Source of the DNA: Methylomonas fluvii
GTDB lineage: Bacteria; Pseudomonadota; Gammaproteobacteria; Methylococcales; Methylomonadaceae
Assembly (NCBI RefSeq): GCF_014850975.1
Contig: NZ_JACXST010000001.1
Span: forward strand, 1,302,001 to 1,366,000
Direction: 5' to 3'
Length of the DNA: 64,000 nucleotides
Shown: positions 18,175 to 26,645 of the stretch, piece after piece
Layout of the letters: each line of letters opens with the position of its first letter
Position numbering within the stretch: the stretch's first letter is position 1
Position numbers and translations under genes: made by a program
Notes under the pieces: model-generated
What the model saw: the letters and a program-made list of their open reading frames with translations, nothing else
The model's database searches: none
Told to the model about the DNA's origin: nothing

Positions 18175-18336
18175 TTAAGCGCGAAACGAGTCGCTAAAAT
18201 CCAGATTGCTGGCGATGGTTGCAGCGCCAAATAGCATGGTGGAGATGATGAACTCGCCAGACATGAAGCCAAACACCCCGGTGGTGAAAAACAGGCCGGT
18301 GAGTACGTCTTTATACAGATTGTTCGATTTGTTCAT
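18175..18336 (-). CDS. Small hydrophobic protein, function unknown
   Basis: 53-aa protein starting MNKSNNLYKDVLTG with two hydrophobic stretches (about residues 12-27 and 29-43) separated by a glycine/glutamate turn, and a polar tail LDFSDSFRA. I do not recognise a family. A good ribosome-binding site (aggag, complement of 18341-18347) sits 5-6 bp before the ATG at 18336, a plausible promoter lies upstream, and an intrinsic terminator follows. It is therefore probably a genuine monocistronic small membrane protein. An upstream in-frame start at 18384 exists but lacks that ribosome-binding site. Confidence 0.6.
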   Translation of the reverse strand: MNKSNNLYKDVLTGLFFTTGVFGFMSGEFIISTMLFGAATIASNLDFSDSFRA

Positions 18337-18382
18337 TTTTGCTCCTAGACTGAATACAGTCGATACCAATGAAGACGACTTC

Positions 18383-18410
18383 AATATAAGCTTTATTTTT
18401 TTATTTACAA
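18383..18410 (-). promoter_or_regulatory. Candidate sigma-70 promoter of the small membrane protein gene
   Basis: On the minus strand TTGTAA (18405-18410) is followed after 16 bp of AT-rich spacer by TATATT (18383-18388). This would start transcription about 40 bp before the ATG at 18336. Called by eye from consensus similarity only. Confidence 0.35.
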
Positions 18411-18492
18411 TACCGGCAATAGTGGATTGTTTGTTTCTTTTTTAGAAACAATATTGAAATAAAGCTGTCATCTAGGGCTGTTATAAGCTTGT

Positions 18493-19053
18493 TTAATCCA
18501 GGAATGCGTTGAGCGCGGGCAGATTGCTCTTGGGAAGTTTGACGGTTAGTCGTACCGAATCAGAAAAATCTTGCCCGATAATACTGCCGTCCAGTTTTTT
18601 CAGTTGATATTCCAACGCCTGTAGTCGGTGGTAGTCCAGGGTTATTGTCAGTTCGGCAAATTCAATGTAATCGACGATGTCGGCAGCTTCTATAGCTTGC
18701 TTGGCGACATTGCCGTAAGCACGGGTCAAGCCGCCCGCGCCCAGCTTTACTCCACCGAAATAACGAATCACCGCCACGACCAGATTGATTAATTGCTTAC
18801 ACTCCAGATGCTGAAAGATCGGCTTACCTGCCGTACCGCTGGGCTCGCCGGCGTCGTGAAAACGGCAGATCAGACCGTCCGGCGACTGGATACGGTAGGC
18901 GTAAACGATATGGCTGGCGTCGGGGAAGCGTTGATGCAAATCCTTTAATAATAACAAGGCTTCACGCTCGGTCTGGCAAGGGCTGATGATGCCGATGAAG
19001 CGGGATTTCTTGATGATTTCCTCGACTTCACAGGCCTTGACGACGATTTGCAC
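18493..19053 (-). CDS. yigZ: YigZ/IMPACT family protein (UPF0029)
   Basis: 186-aa protein of the YigZ/IMPACT family. The N-terminal domain has KKSRFIGIISPCQTEREA, then DASHIVYAYRI and the signature DAGEPSGTAGKPIFQHLE, followed by the family stretch VVAVIRYFGGVKLGAGGLTRAYG. A ferredoxin-like C-terminal domain follows. The bacterial function is unsettled; eukaryotic IMPACT acts on translation control through GCN1. The start codon is GTG at 19053. It follows the ABC ATPase gene by 1 bp and is probably cotranscribed with it. Confidence 0.93.
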   Translation of the reverse strand: MQIVVKACEVEEIIKKSRFIGIISPCQTEREALLLLKDLHQRFPDASHIVYAYRIQSPDGLICRFHDAGEPSGTAGKPIFQHLECKQLINLVVAVIRYFGGVKLGAGGLTRAYGNVAKQAIEAADIVDYIEFAELTITLDYHRLQALEYQLKKLDGSIIGQDFSDSVRLTVKLPKSNLPALNAFLD

Positions 19054-19054
19054 C

Positions 19055-19798
19055 TTACAAAAGTCCGTTGATAGCCGGATGCTGGTTCAGCAAATGCTCG
19101 CGGAATGCCTCGATTTGCGCTTCGTCGTTACGCAATTCGCGCGGAATGTGTACCGGAATATCGCTGATGATCCGCATTGGAGGCGGTGACAGAAAAATCA
19201 GGCGGTCTGCCAGCGCAATCGCCTCGCGCAGATCGTGGCTGACGAACAGCACTGTATGCGGCCGTTGTTGCCACAACGAATACAACAGATTTCTCACCTG
19301 CCGGGCGCTGGGCGCGTCCAGCGAGACGAAGGGTTCGTCCATTAGCAGAATGTCCGGATTGATGGCGAAGGCACGGATAATGGCGACCCGCCGCTGCATG
19401 CCCAGCGACAATCGCTCCGGATAAACCTGCTGCACGTCGCTCAGTTGCATGTCTGCCAATAATGAGTCGATCAAGGCGGCGGGCGGCGTTTGCTCGAATA
19501 CCACTTCGATATTCTGCCGGACGGTATACCAGGGCAGTAATCTGGGGTTCTGAAACACATAACCAATTCTCGCGGTTGTGGCTAGGCTGCCTATTTGAAT
19601 TTTGCCCTGATAGTGACTATCCAGTCCGGCAATCATATTCAACAACGTGGTTTTACCGCAGCCGGATGGACCGAGCAGGCAGACGAATTCGTTCCGGCCT
19701 ACGCCAAGCTGTAAATCAGCAATCACCTGGTGTTGGCGGTCTTCGGCATGCTTTGATCGATAGGTTTTATCCTGGATGCTGATGGTAATATCGTTCAT
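19055..19798 (-). CDS. ABC transporter ATP-binding protein (nitrate/sulfonate/taurine type)
   Basis: About 247-aa ATPase starting MNDITISIQDKTY at 19798, where its ATG overlaps the permease stop codon (ATGA); a longer start at 19846 would run into the permease gene. Walker A is GPSGCGKTTLLN, the signature is a variant LSLGMQRRVAIIRA, Walker B is ILLMDEPFVSLD, and the switch histidine is in VSHDLREA. It is most like the SsuB/TauB/NrtD group. With the permease and binding protein upstream it forms one importer operon. The substrate is not evident. Confidence 0.9.
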   Translation of the reverse strand: MNDITISIQDKTYRSKHAEDRQHQVIADLQLGVGRNEFVCLLGPSGCGKTTLLNMIAGLDSHYQGKIQIGSLATTARIGYVFQNPRLLPWYTVRQNIEVVFEQTPPAALIDSLLADMQLSDVQQVYPERLSLGMQRRVAIIRAFAINPDILLMDEPFVSLDAPSARQVRNLLYSLWQQRPHTVLFVSHDLREAIALADRLIFLSPPPMRIISDIPVHIPRELRNDEAQIEAFREHLLNQHPAINGLL

Positions 19799-20556
19799 CG
19801 CCGCCACCGTAAGGCTTTGCGATCTAGTGGTCGCAGTAACAGCCATTCGATTAGTTGGATGACCGCGACAAAGGCAAAGGTATAAGCCAGCAGACTGGCA
19901 ACGTCAAACAATTGAAAAAACAGATGTAGCTGATAGCCCATGCCATTGCTGCGGCCCAGAAGTTCCACCACCAAAATGATTTTCCAGATCAGTGCCAAGC
20001 CGGAGCGGGTGGCAGCCATCACGAACGGATGCAACTGCGGCCAGATCACGTGTACCAAGGTTTTTTTGCGGTCGAAACGGTAACATTCCGCCATTTCCAA
20101 TAAATCCTTGTCCAGCGCTCGGGTGCCTTCGCGAATCGTGACAATCACATTCGGCAGTTTATTGATGACCACGGCCAGAATCGCCGCCGATTCGGCCAAT
20201 CCGAACCAGACGTAGCAGAGGATGATGGTGACTAGCGCCGGAATGTTCAGGAATATCACCAACCAGTGATCGAAGAACGCATCCACGGTTTTATTATTAC
20301 CCAGCGTAACCCCTATCGCGCAGCCCAATACCATCGCGATCGAGAAGCTGACCAGCAGGCGCAGCAGCGTTACCCCTAAATGGTAGGGCAGTTCGCCGGA
20401 TTGAGTTGCTTGCCAAAATACCTGAGCGACCTGGAGCGGATAGGGTAATGTTTGACTGTGGACCAAGCCGGCCGCCAGCTGCCAGATACCTAGCAGCGCT
20501 AACAGCGATAGCAGTGTTATGGCAGATTGGTTAAGTTTAAAAGTGTCCGTCAACAT
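19795..20556 (-). CDS. ABC transporter permease (SsuC/TauC type)
   Basis: 253-aa inner-membrane protein with about six membrane helices. The EAA-like cytoplasmic loop that contacts the ATPase is around MAECYRFDRKKTLVHVIWPQL. The N-terminal helix contains ITLLSLLALLGIWQLAAGLV. Together with the overlapping ATPase and binding-protein genes it forms a BPD-transport importer of the nitrate/sulfonate/taurine class. Its first base is shared with the last base of the binding-protein gene. Confidence 0.9.
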   Translation of the reverse strand: MLTDTFKLNQSAITLLSLLALLGIWQLAAGLVHSQTLPYPLQVAQVFWQATQSGELPYHLGVTLLRLLVSFSIAMVLGCAIGVTLGNNKTVDAFFDHWLVIFLNIPALVTIILCYVWFGLAESAAILAVVINKLPNVIVTIREGTRALDKDLLEMAECYRFDRKKTLVHVIWPQLHPFVMAATRSGLALIWKIILVVELLGRSNGMGYQLHLFFQLFDVASLLAYTFAFVAVIQLIEWLLLRPLDRKALRWRR

Positions 20557-21521
20557 TAATCGGCCGACCAGAACGTCCCCGCTTGTATTTGCGCCGATTG
20601 GCCGGTCAACTTATTGTTGCTGAGTTGATGCAGCAGCGCATAGATTTTTGCGGCCGCGTTTTGTTGCGTGGGCCCCCATTGTTCTACCCGGCCCTGGCAA
20701 TAACGCTCTCTGAGTTTCTGTTGTTCCTTAGGGCTGGTCGCGTCGGTGAGCGGCACGATTTTCTGCCATTCGGTATCGGCGCTGCACAGGGTGTCGTGGG
20801 CTTGTTTGCTCAGGCTCAAGAATTGTTTGAACGCCGCTTTATATTGATCGGCCCAGTCCTGTTTAAATACGTAGCCGATGCTGGGCACTGTTTCGTTGAT
20901 GCCTAGCTGGCGGATGATCTCCTCGCCGCTCAACAGCGCCCGGTAACCTTGCGCTTCCAGATGCGCGGCAAATTGCCAGAAGGTCAGCAAAGCATCGACG
21001 CGTTTTTCCAGCAGTTGTTGGCTCAGTAATGGCGGCGCGCCGTAGATTTTTTCCACACCGGCATTCAGGTCCACTTGCTGTTGCTGGCCCAAGGCTTGTA
21101 ACAGCAGCCAGTTCTTATCCAGCTCACCGCCGGCTATACCCAGTTTTTTGCCTTTTAGATCGGCCAGCGACTTGATCGGGCTATCAGCCGGTACCAGCAA
21201 TACGCCGGAGGTATCGGAAAACGGGTAAAAACTTAAATTGGTGCCGGTGCCGCGCATGCTGGACGTCCAGATCCAGTCGGAGACGATCACATCCACCGAA
21301 CCGGCCTGCAGCGCAACCTTACCGGCTTGTTGATTGGCAACCGCGATGTTTTCCACATTGAATTCTGCGTTGTCCAGTAGTCCTTGGTTGCGCATCGCCG
21401 CCAGTTCCCAATTTAAGGTGCCGGCTGCCATGGCGCCTATGCGGATAGTGGGTTTCTCTTCGGCGTTGGCAAATTGTGGCAATAAAACGGCAATGGCAAA
21501 CAGGCAAATTTTCATATTCAT
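20556..21521 (-). CDS. ABC transporter periplasmic substrate-binding protein (NMT1/SsuA-like)
   Basis: 321-aa secreted protein. The ATG at 21521 (MNMKICLFAIAVLLPQFANA) gives a clean signal peptide; the frame is open for a further 324 bp upstream but that stretch is low-quality coding and would bury the signal peptide. The mature protein has the periplasmic-binding fold of the SsuA/TauA/NMT1 type: IRIGAMAAGTLNWELAAMRNQGL, SDWIWTSSMRGTG, LADLKGKKLGIAGGELDKNW. It delivers an unidentified small organic anion or sulfonate-like ligand to the permease next to it. Confidence 0.88.
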   Translation of the reverse strand: MNMKICLFAIAVLLPQFANAEEKPTIRIGAMAAGTLNWELAAMRNQGLLDNAEFNVENIAVANQQAGKVALQAGSVDVIVSDWIWTSSMRGTGTNLSFYPFSDTSGVLLVPADSPIKSLADLKGKKLGIAGGELDKNWLLLQALGQQQQVDLNAGVEKIYGAPPLLSQQLLEKRVDALLTFWQFAAHLEAQGYRALLSGEEIIRQLGINETVPSIGYVFKQDWADQYKAAFKQFLSLSKQAHDTLCSADTEWQKIVPLTDATSPKEQQKLRERYCQGRVEQWGPTQQNAAAKIYALLHQLSNNKLTGQSAQIQAGTFWSAD

Positions 21522-21863
21522 CTTCAAAGTCCCTAGTCGGATGGTTAACGCGACGATTTTAACGCAGCCACCCCCAATACGAGAATGTTTGTCGGATTTG
21601 TTTGGAGCGGGATGCGTTGTCCAGGGTTTAAGGGGAAATCGTTTGACCGATATTCCCAAAAGCCCGAGCCCACTAGACCTCACGAGTAACCAGGGGTTCC
21701 GGTATCGTGGGGCAGGGGAAAGCTCAATGACTAGGTTAAAAAGCTGATTAGCAAGCTGCGCTACATCCGCAAAATCGTCTTTTCGGCAAGGCATGCGGAT
21801 AGCTCTAGGCACTTCAGGAATATTAAAGGCTGTGGTGCAAGGCACTTCCCGGTGCTTAACAGT
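21522..21863. other. Intergenic region between the ABC operon and the GGDEF/EAL gene
   Basis: About 340 bp without a supportable gene. It must hold the promoter of the minus-strand ABC operon. One stretch (complement of 21752-21768, GATGTAGCGCAGCTTG) resembles a tRNA D-arm, but no T-arm or acceptor partner follows. I identified no riboswitch or repeat. Confidence 0.35.
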
Positions 21864-24800
21864 CTAGGACGCTGTGGGAAGCAGTCTGTCTTCCCGCTCA
21901 AATCTGGCGGCGGCTACCGGCCGGCCGGTGTAATAGCCTTGGTAGGATAGACAGCCTTTATTGCGCAAGAAGATCATTTGTTCCTGGGTTTCCACGCCCT
22001 CGGCAATCACGTGTAAACCTAAGTTTTTAGCCATATTGATAATGGTCTCCACAATCACCGCGTCGTTGGGATCGTTGGCAATGTCGCGGACGAAACTCTG
22101 ATCTATCTTCAATTGGCTGATGGGCAGTTTTTTTAAATAAGACAGCGAGGAATAGCCGATGCCGAAATCGTCGATGGAGGTTTTCACGCCCAGGGTTTGC
22201 AAATCGCGCATTTTTTTCACGGTGTCGTCTATGTCACTGATGACGCAGCCTTCGGTCAGTTCGATGACCAAGCGCTCAGCCGGCAGCTCAGCGTCGATCA
22301 AAATGCGTTTTACTTGATCGACAAAATCGGCCTGGCGGAATTGCCGGGAACTGACGTTAACCGCCACATGATGAATAGGCAAGTTCTGGGCGTCCCACAC
22401 CTTGATTTGCCGACAGGCCTCGCGCATGACCCATTCGCCTATCGGCAAAATCAGCTGGGTATCTTCGGCGATGGGGATAAATTCCGCCGGGGAGATCATG
22501 CCTTTTTCCGGATGCTGCCAGCGGATTAGCGCTTCGGCGCTGATCACTTTGCCGAGGTGATCGACCTGCGCCTGATAGTGCAGTAAAAACTGCCGCTGTT
22601 TCAGCGCCTGACGAATCTCTTTTTCCAAGGTCAAACGGCGGTCGGCCGTTTCCTGCATCGACGGACGGTAAAAACTGATGCCGTTACGGCCGCTTTCCTT
22701 GGCCCGGTACATCGCAGTATCCGCCTGTTGGATGACCGCTTCCGGCTGTTCGGCCACCTCGGGAAATAGGGTCACGCCTATACTGGTGGAAAAGTGATGT
22801 TCACTGCCTTGTACCGTGAACGGTTGATTGATGGTGTGCAGGATTTTTTCCGCCAGCATCGCCGCGTGACTGGTTGCTTGCGACAGTTGCGAATAACGGC
22901 CTGGCACCATCACGATAAATTCGTCGCCCCCCAGCCGGCAAGCGGTGTCTTCGTCGCGGATAATCGATTTGAGGCGTTGGGCAACCTGGATCAGCAATTC
23001 GTCACCGACTTGATGGCCGCGCGAATCGTTAAGGGTTTTGAAGTGATCCAAATCCAGGAAAAACAGCGAACCATAATAGCTTTGGCGTTTGGCGGCGGCG
23101 ATTTCCTGTTTCAGGCGGTCCAGCAGCAAACGCCGGTTCGGCAAGCCGGTCAGCGGGTCGTAAAATGCCAGTTCATGGATTTCCCGCTCGGCGGCTTTTT
23201 TCTCGCTGATGTCGGAAAAAATCGCCACATAATTGAGCAGGCGGTCCTGTTCGTCCCTCACGCCGGTCACCGTCAGCCATTCCGGAAAGACGTCGCCGTT
23301 TTTGCGCTGATTAAAAATTTCGCCCTGCCATTGGTTATCCTTGGCCAAGGCTTGGGTCAAAGTTTGAATAAATCCGGGAGCTTGATGGGTCGACGATAGA
23401 AAATCCGGTTGCCGGCCAATCACTTCCTCCGCGCTGTAACCGGTGATTTTGTTAAAAGCGTTGTTGACGCGCAAAATGGCCCCATTAGCATCGGTGACGA
23501 TAATGGCCTCGTGCGACTGGAATGTGGTCGCGGCTATGCGGAGTTCGTTTTCCTGTTGTTTACGGCGTTCGATCTCGGTATTCAGGGCCTGATTGCTGCG
23601 CAACAAGTCGCGGGTTTTCAAGGCCACCAGATCTTCGATGCGGGCGGTGCGTCCGCTCATCAGCATTAAACCGAAACTGGTCAGACCGCAAAGTAAAAAG
23701 CTCCCGGACAGCAGCCACCAAACCGTCCAGGAATTTTGTTGCGTATAAAACTCCGGCAGCGGTTTATATTCAAGCGTCCAGTTCCGGTCGGCGACCGCCA
23801 GCGATTGCTGCCTGCTTGGAAGGAAGTAATGTTTTTTCGATTCAATACCTTCGGGAGTGCTGCGGTATAACAGCTGGTCTTGATCATAGATCGCTACCGA
23901 CAAACGTATGCTTTGCAGGCGCGTGGACAATTCCTGAACCTCGCTGCTTAATTTAAAAACATTGGCAACCAATCCCACAAAAAACTGCTGACGCAGGGTG
24001 CTGGTGTTAAGCGATTTTCCTTTGAGATAAACCGGCGAATAAATGGCGAAGCAGGGTTGATTATCGTCGCAGACGATGCCGGCCGTCACCACCGTTTCGC
24101 CGGAATTAATCGCTTTGTGGATCGCTGCTAATAATTGTTGGTTGCTGGCAACATCGAAACCTATGTTCTGCTGATTGCCGAAGGAGTAAGCAATGGGTAA
24201 ATAAACGTTCCGCTTACCAGCCGCTATCAATTGTTGATTGTGGTCGTATTCGCGAATGGTGGTTTCTGTCTGTTTTTCGAATGCGTTACGGTCTTCTGCG
24301 TTGACTCTGGGTATCCATTCCAACGCCTCCAGCTCGGGATGTTTGCTGAAAATGGTATGAGCAAACAGCCTGAACTCGTTGGGATTGACCGATTCCGAGC
24401 TGTCGAAAAGGGCTTTCAGCAACTGATTATTCAGAATATCGTCGTCGAAATGTTCCTGGAGGTTGGTGTGGGTCAGATTAATCTGGTTGTCGAATAGCCC
24501 ATTGATGCGCTGATTTTCCAGGTTGCGGCTGTAGACAAAGGCGATGACCACCAACAACAGCGAAATCGATAACGGATAGGCCACGAATTTTTGCCGTTGC
24601 CGCCAGATATGGCGCGGCGTACCGATAAACAACAGCAGCAAGGGCGCGAAGATCACCGTGCCTATTGCATCGCCTATCCACCAGGTACACCAGTTCAGGC
24701 CGATTTCTTCCGCATCGATCGTATCGAAAATGTACAGAAAGCTGGTGCCGATGCTAGCCGATATTAAGCAACTGGCAATCGCCAACAAGAAAAAACACAG

Positions 24801-25166
24801 CACATGTCGATCTTCCATCAACGGGTTGTGCTTGCCTATCCAGCGGTTGATCAGGGATGCACCGAGCAAGGGTTGGGCAATGGCGCCCAGGCTGGCCGCA
24901 GTTCCTGCCCAAATCGGTGTAAACCAATCCTCTGGGGTGGCCAGATCCTCAAAAGCGTAAATTTGCGTACCCAAGCTGCCGATGATCAGACCTGGCAATA
25001 TTCTGTTACCGTAACCAAGCAACGCGGCCAGAGCGATACCCGCTGACGGCCAGATTGGGCTGGCATGGCTGGGCTGCATCGCCAGCATATGCCCGAGATA
25101 GCCGCCGATAAAATAGGCTAGGGCCAAGGCGCTGTTGATCAGAATAACTCTAAAAGCTGTCGGCAT
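21864..25166 (-). CDS. MASE1-CHASE-PAS-GGDEF-EAL cyclic-di-GMP signalling protein
   Basis: 1100-aa inner-membrane protein. An N-terminal MASE1-type multi-helix domain (about residues 1-215) is followed by a periplasmic CHASE-like sensor (about 240-465), a membrane helix (about 475-500), a PAS domain (about 545-665), a GGDEF domain with intact GGDEF (about 744-748) and an EAL domain with intact EALIRW (about 875), DDFGIGYSSLSYLKKLP and VIAEGVET. Both catalytic motifs are conserved, so it may make and break cyclic di-GMP. The ligand is unknown. It is not clearly in an operon with its neighbours. Confidence 0.92.
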   Translation of the reverse strand: MPTAFRVILINSALALAYFIGGYLGHMLAMQPSHASPIWPSAGIALAALLGYGNRILPGLIIGSLGTQIYAFEDLATPEDWFTPIWAGTAASLGAIAQPLLGASLINRWIGKHNPLMEDRHVLCFFLLAIASCLISASIGTSFLYIFDTIDAEEIGLNWCTWWIGDAIGTVIFAPLLLLFIGTPRHIWRQRQKFVAYPLSISLLLVVIAFVYSRNLENQRINGLFDNQINLTHTNLQEHFDDDILNNQLLKALFDSSESVNPNEFRLFAHTIFSKHPELEALEWIPRVNAEDRNAFEKQTETTIREYDHNQQLIAAGKRNVYLPIAYSFGNQQNIGFDVASNQQLLAAIHKAINSGETVVTAGIVCDDNQPCFAIYSPVYLKGKSLNTSTLRQQFFVGLVANVFKLSSEVQELSTRLQSIRLSVAIYDQDQLLYRSTPEGIESKKHYFLPSRQQSLAVADRNWTLEYKPLPEFYTQQNSWTVWWLLSGSFLLCGLTSFGLMLMSGRTARIEDLVALKTRDLLRSNQALNTEIERRKQQENELRIAATTFQSHEAIIVTDANGAILRVNNAFNKITGYSAEEVIGRQPDFLSSTHQAPGFIQTLTQALAKDNQWQGEIFNQRKNGDVFPEWLTVTGVRDEQDRLLNYVAIFSDISEKKAAEREIHELAFYDPLTGLPNRRLLLDRLKQEIAAAKRQSYYGSLFFLDLDHFKTLNDSRGHQVGDELLIQVAQRLKSIIRDEDTACRLGGDEFIVMVPGRYSQLSQATSHAAMLAEKILHTINQPFTVQGSEHHFSTSIGVTLFPEVAEQPEAVIQQADTAMYRAKESGRNGISFYRPSMQETADRRLTLEKEIRQALKQRQFLLHYQAQVDHLGKVISAEALIRWQHPEKGMISPAEFIPIAEDTQLILPIGEWVMREACRQIKVWDAQNLPIHHVAVNVSSRQFRQADFVDQVKRILIDAELPAERLVIELTEGCVISDIDDTVKKMRDLQTLGVKTSIDDFGIGYSSLSYLKKLPISQLKIDQSFVRDIANDPNDAVIVETIINMAKNLGLHVIAEGVETQEQMIFLRNKGCLSYQGYYTGRPVAAARFEREDRLLPTAS

Positions 25167-25217
25167 GATTAAACAGGCAGAATCTGATTCTCGCCGAAGC
25201 TGGGCGAAGCAGTCGCT

Positions 25218-25697
25218 TTAGTGATTTGCGGGCAACAGAACGCCATTTTCGACATCAATGCTAAATGCTTTGCCGAATCCGGCGACATATTGGCCGCGCA
25301 AAGGCGTCAGTGCCAGTAAATGAAAATCCGTGAGTGAGCGTAAAACCGAGACTGTTTCGCCGAAACGGTCTTGCAGTCTATCTAACAACTGGGCATATTC
25401 AGCTTGGAGTTTGTCGATTTCACCAACAGCGCAGTCAATTACCAAGCGGCGTCTGGCAAACGGATTGACCGCTTCGGCCTCGGGTTCGATAAACATGATG
25501 GATGCTTGGCGTTGGCGCAGCATATTGCCGGTATGCCGGGCCAATTGGCTGACATAGATGTAATAAGTATTTTGGTATTCCAGAAACGGCGCATAACTGA
25601 CTTCGGCTGTCCCTTGCTCGGAACTGCTGGCGATTATCAGGCTTTGGCTGTTGGTAATTAAAGTCCGGTAATCGGCGGTTAGCGGTTCGGAACTCAT
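25218..25697 (-). CDS. HugZ-like pyridoxamine 5'-phosphate oxidase-fold protein
   Basis: About 159-aa protein with the split-barrel flavin/heme-binding fold: LTADYRTLITNSQSLIIASSSEQGTAE, SYAPFLEY, YIYVSQLARHTGNMLRQRQASIMFIEPE and FARRRLVIDCAVGEI. Related HugZ/HutZ proteins bind heme; others bind flavin. The C-terminal region (residues 110 onward) contains LLALTPLRGQYVAGFGKAFSID, seen in HugZ-type proteins. I place the start at the ATG at 25697, which overlaps the tag stop codon (ATGA); an upstream in-frame start at 25736 would run into tag. Confidence 0.78.
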   Translation of the reverse strand: MSSEPLTADYRTLITNSQSLIIASSSEQGTAEVSYAPFLEYQNTYYIYVSQLARHTGNMLRQRQASIMFIEPEAEAVNPFARRRLVIDCAVGEIDKLQAEYAQLLDRLQDRFGETVSVLRSLTDFHLLALTPLRGQYVAGFGKAFSIDVENGVLLPANH

Positions 25698-26272
25698 GGT
25701 GTATTTGCAGATGTCAGTTGCGCGTGGCGGAAGCAATTGACGGTGTGGTCGTTGACCATGCCCACCGCCTGCATATAAGCATAGCAGATGGTTTTGCCGA
25801 CAAACTTAAAGCCGCGCTTTTGCAGATTTTTGCTCATCCGTTCCGATTCCGGCGTGTAAGCCGGTAATTGGCTATGCTGCAGCCAACGGTTTTGCCGCGG
25901 TTCACCGTCTACGAAGCTCCATATGTACGAGTCAAAACTGCCGAATTCCTGCTGCACCCGTAAAAAAGCCTGGGCATTGTTTACCGCGGATTCAATTTTC
26001 AGGCGGTTTTTGACGATGCCGTGAGTCTGCAGCAACGACGCCAGTTTTTTGTGATCATAAGCGGCGACTTTGAGTGGATCAAAATGATCGAAAGCGGCGC
26101 GGTAAGCCTCGCGTTTGTCGAGAATGGTCCGCCAACTGAGGCCGGCTTGGGCGCCTTCCAATACCAGAAACTCGAATAACATACGATCATCGTGCAGTGG
26201 CACGCCCCATTCGTGATCGTGATAATGCTCTTCGTTAGCGCTATTCAGCGCCCACACGCATTTGCCAGGCAT
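25694..26272 (-). CDS. tag: DNA-3-methyladenine glycosylase I
   Basis: 192-aa base-excision repair enzyme removing 3-methyladenine. The family start (CVWALNSANEEHYHDHEWGVPLHDDRMLFEFLVLEGAQAGLSW) and later WSFVDGEPRQN, SKNLQKRGFKFVGKTICYAYMQAVGMVNDH are present. The structural zinc ligands expected in Tag (an N-terminal Cys and His, a C-terminal His and Cys) correspond to CVW, YHDHEW and NDHTVNC. It overlaps the HugZ-like gene by 4 bp and touches yajD (shared base at 26272), so the three are likely cotranscribed. Confidence 0.96.
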   Translation of the reverse strand: MPGKCVWALNSANEEHYHDHEWGVPLHDDRMLFEFLVLEGAQAGLSWRTILDKREAYRAAFDHFDPLKVAAYDHKKLASLLQTHGIVKNRLKIESAVNNAQAFLRVQQEFGSFDSYIWSFVDGEPRQNRWLQHSQLPAYTPESERMSKNLQKRGFKFVGKTICYAYMQAVGMVNDHTVNCFRHAQLTSANTP

Positions 26273-26631
26273 CAGTCTTTTTTCATCAGGTTTTTCAAAT
26301 CGGCGAAAGGATTGAAGGTGGCGGCAGGCGCTTTGCCTTCCGAGGTGGCTTTGCCGCCGTAACGCACGTGCTCTTCAAAACGTTGATGTTCGTTGTCGTG
26401 GCAATACAGGCACAGCAATTCCCAATTGCTGCCGTCGGGCGGATTGTGGTCGTGATCGTGATTGATGTGATGGACTGTCAATTCGCGCAGGTTTTTATGG
26501 TCAAACTCTCGTGAGCAGCGTCCGCATATCCAGGGATAAAGTTTTAAGGCCTGCTCGCGGTAACCTTTTTCCCGCTCTTCCTTGTAGCGCCGGGCTTCGG
26601 CGACGATGTGATAGGCTTTGTTATCCGACAT
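26272..26631 (-). CDS. yajD: YajD family HNH nuclease
   Basis: 119-aa protein. An N-terminal helix (YHIVAEARRYKEEREKGYREQALKLYPWIC) leads to an HNH domain: CGRC zinc knuckle, ELTVHHINHDHDHNPPDGSNWELLCLYCHDNEHQ. This matches the uncharacterised but widespread YajD family. Starts further upstream in the frame would overlap moaA; the ATG at 26631 is preceded by a strong ribosome-binding site (ggagg) and gives the expected MSDNKAYHIV start. It lies 14 bp downstream of moaA and just before tag. Confidence 0.92.
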   Translation of the reverse strand: MSDNKAYHIVAEARRYKEEREKGYREQALKLYPWICGRCSREFDHKNLRELTVHHINHDHDHNPPDGSNWELLCLYCHDNEHQRFEEHVRYGGKATSEGKAPAATFNPFADLKNLMKKD

Positions 26632-26645
26632 AGGTCCTCCGTAGT

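Noticed and set aside
21752..21768. Minus-strand GATGTAGCGCAGCTTG resembling the D-arm region of a tRNA
   Set aside because: No matching acceptor arm, anticodon arm or TTCGAAT-type T-loop follows in the next 60 bases.
21522..21845. N-terminal extension of the substrate-binding protein up to 21845
   Set aside because: It would place about 108 residues of unfamily-like sequence before a good signal peptide beginning at 21521.
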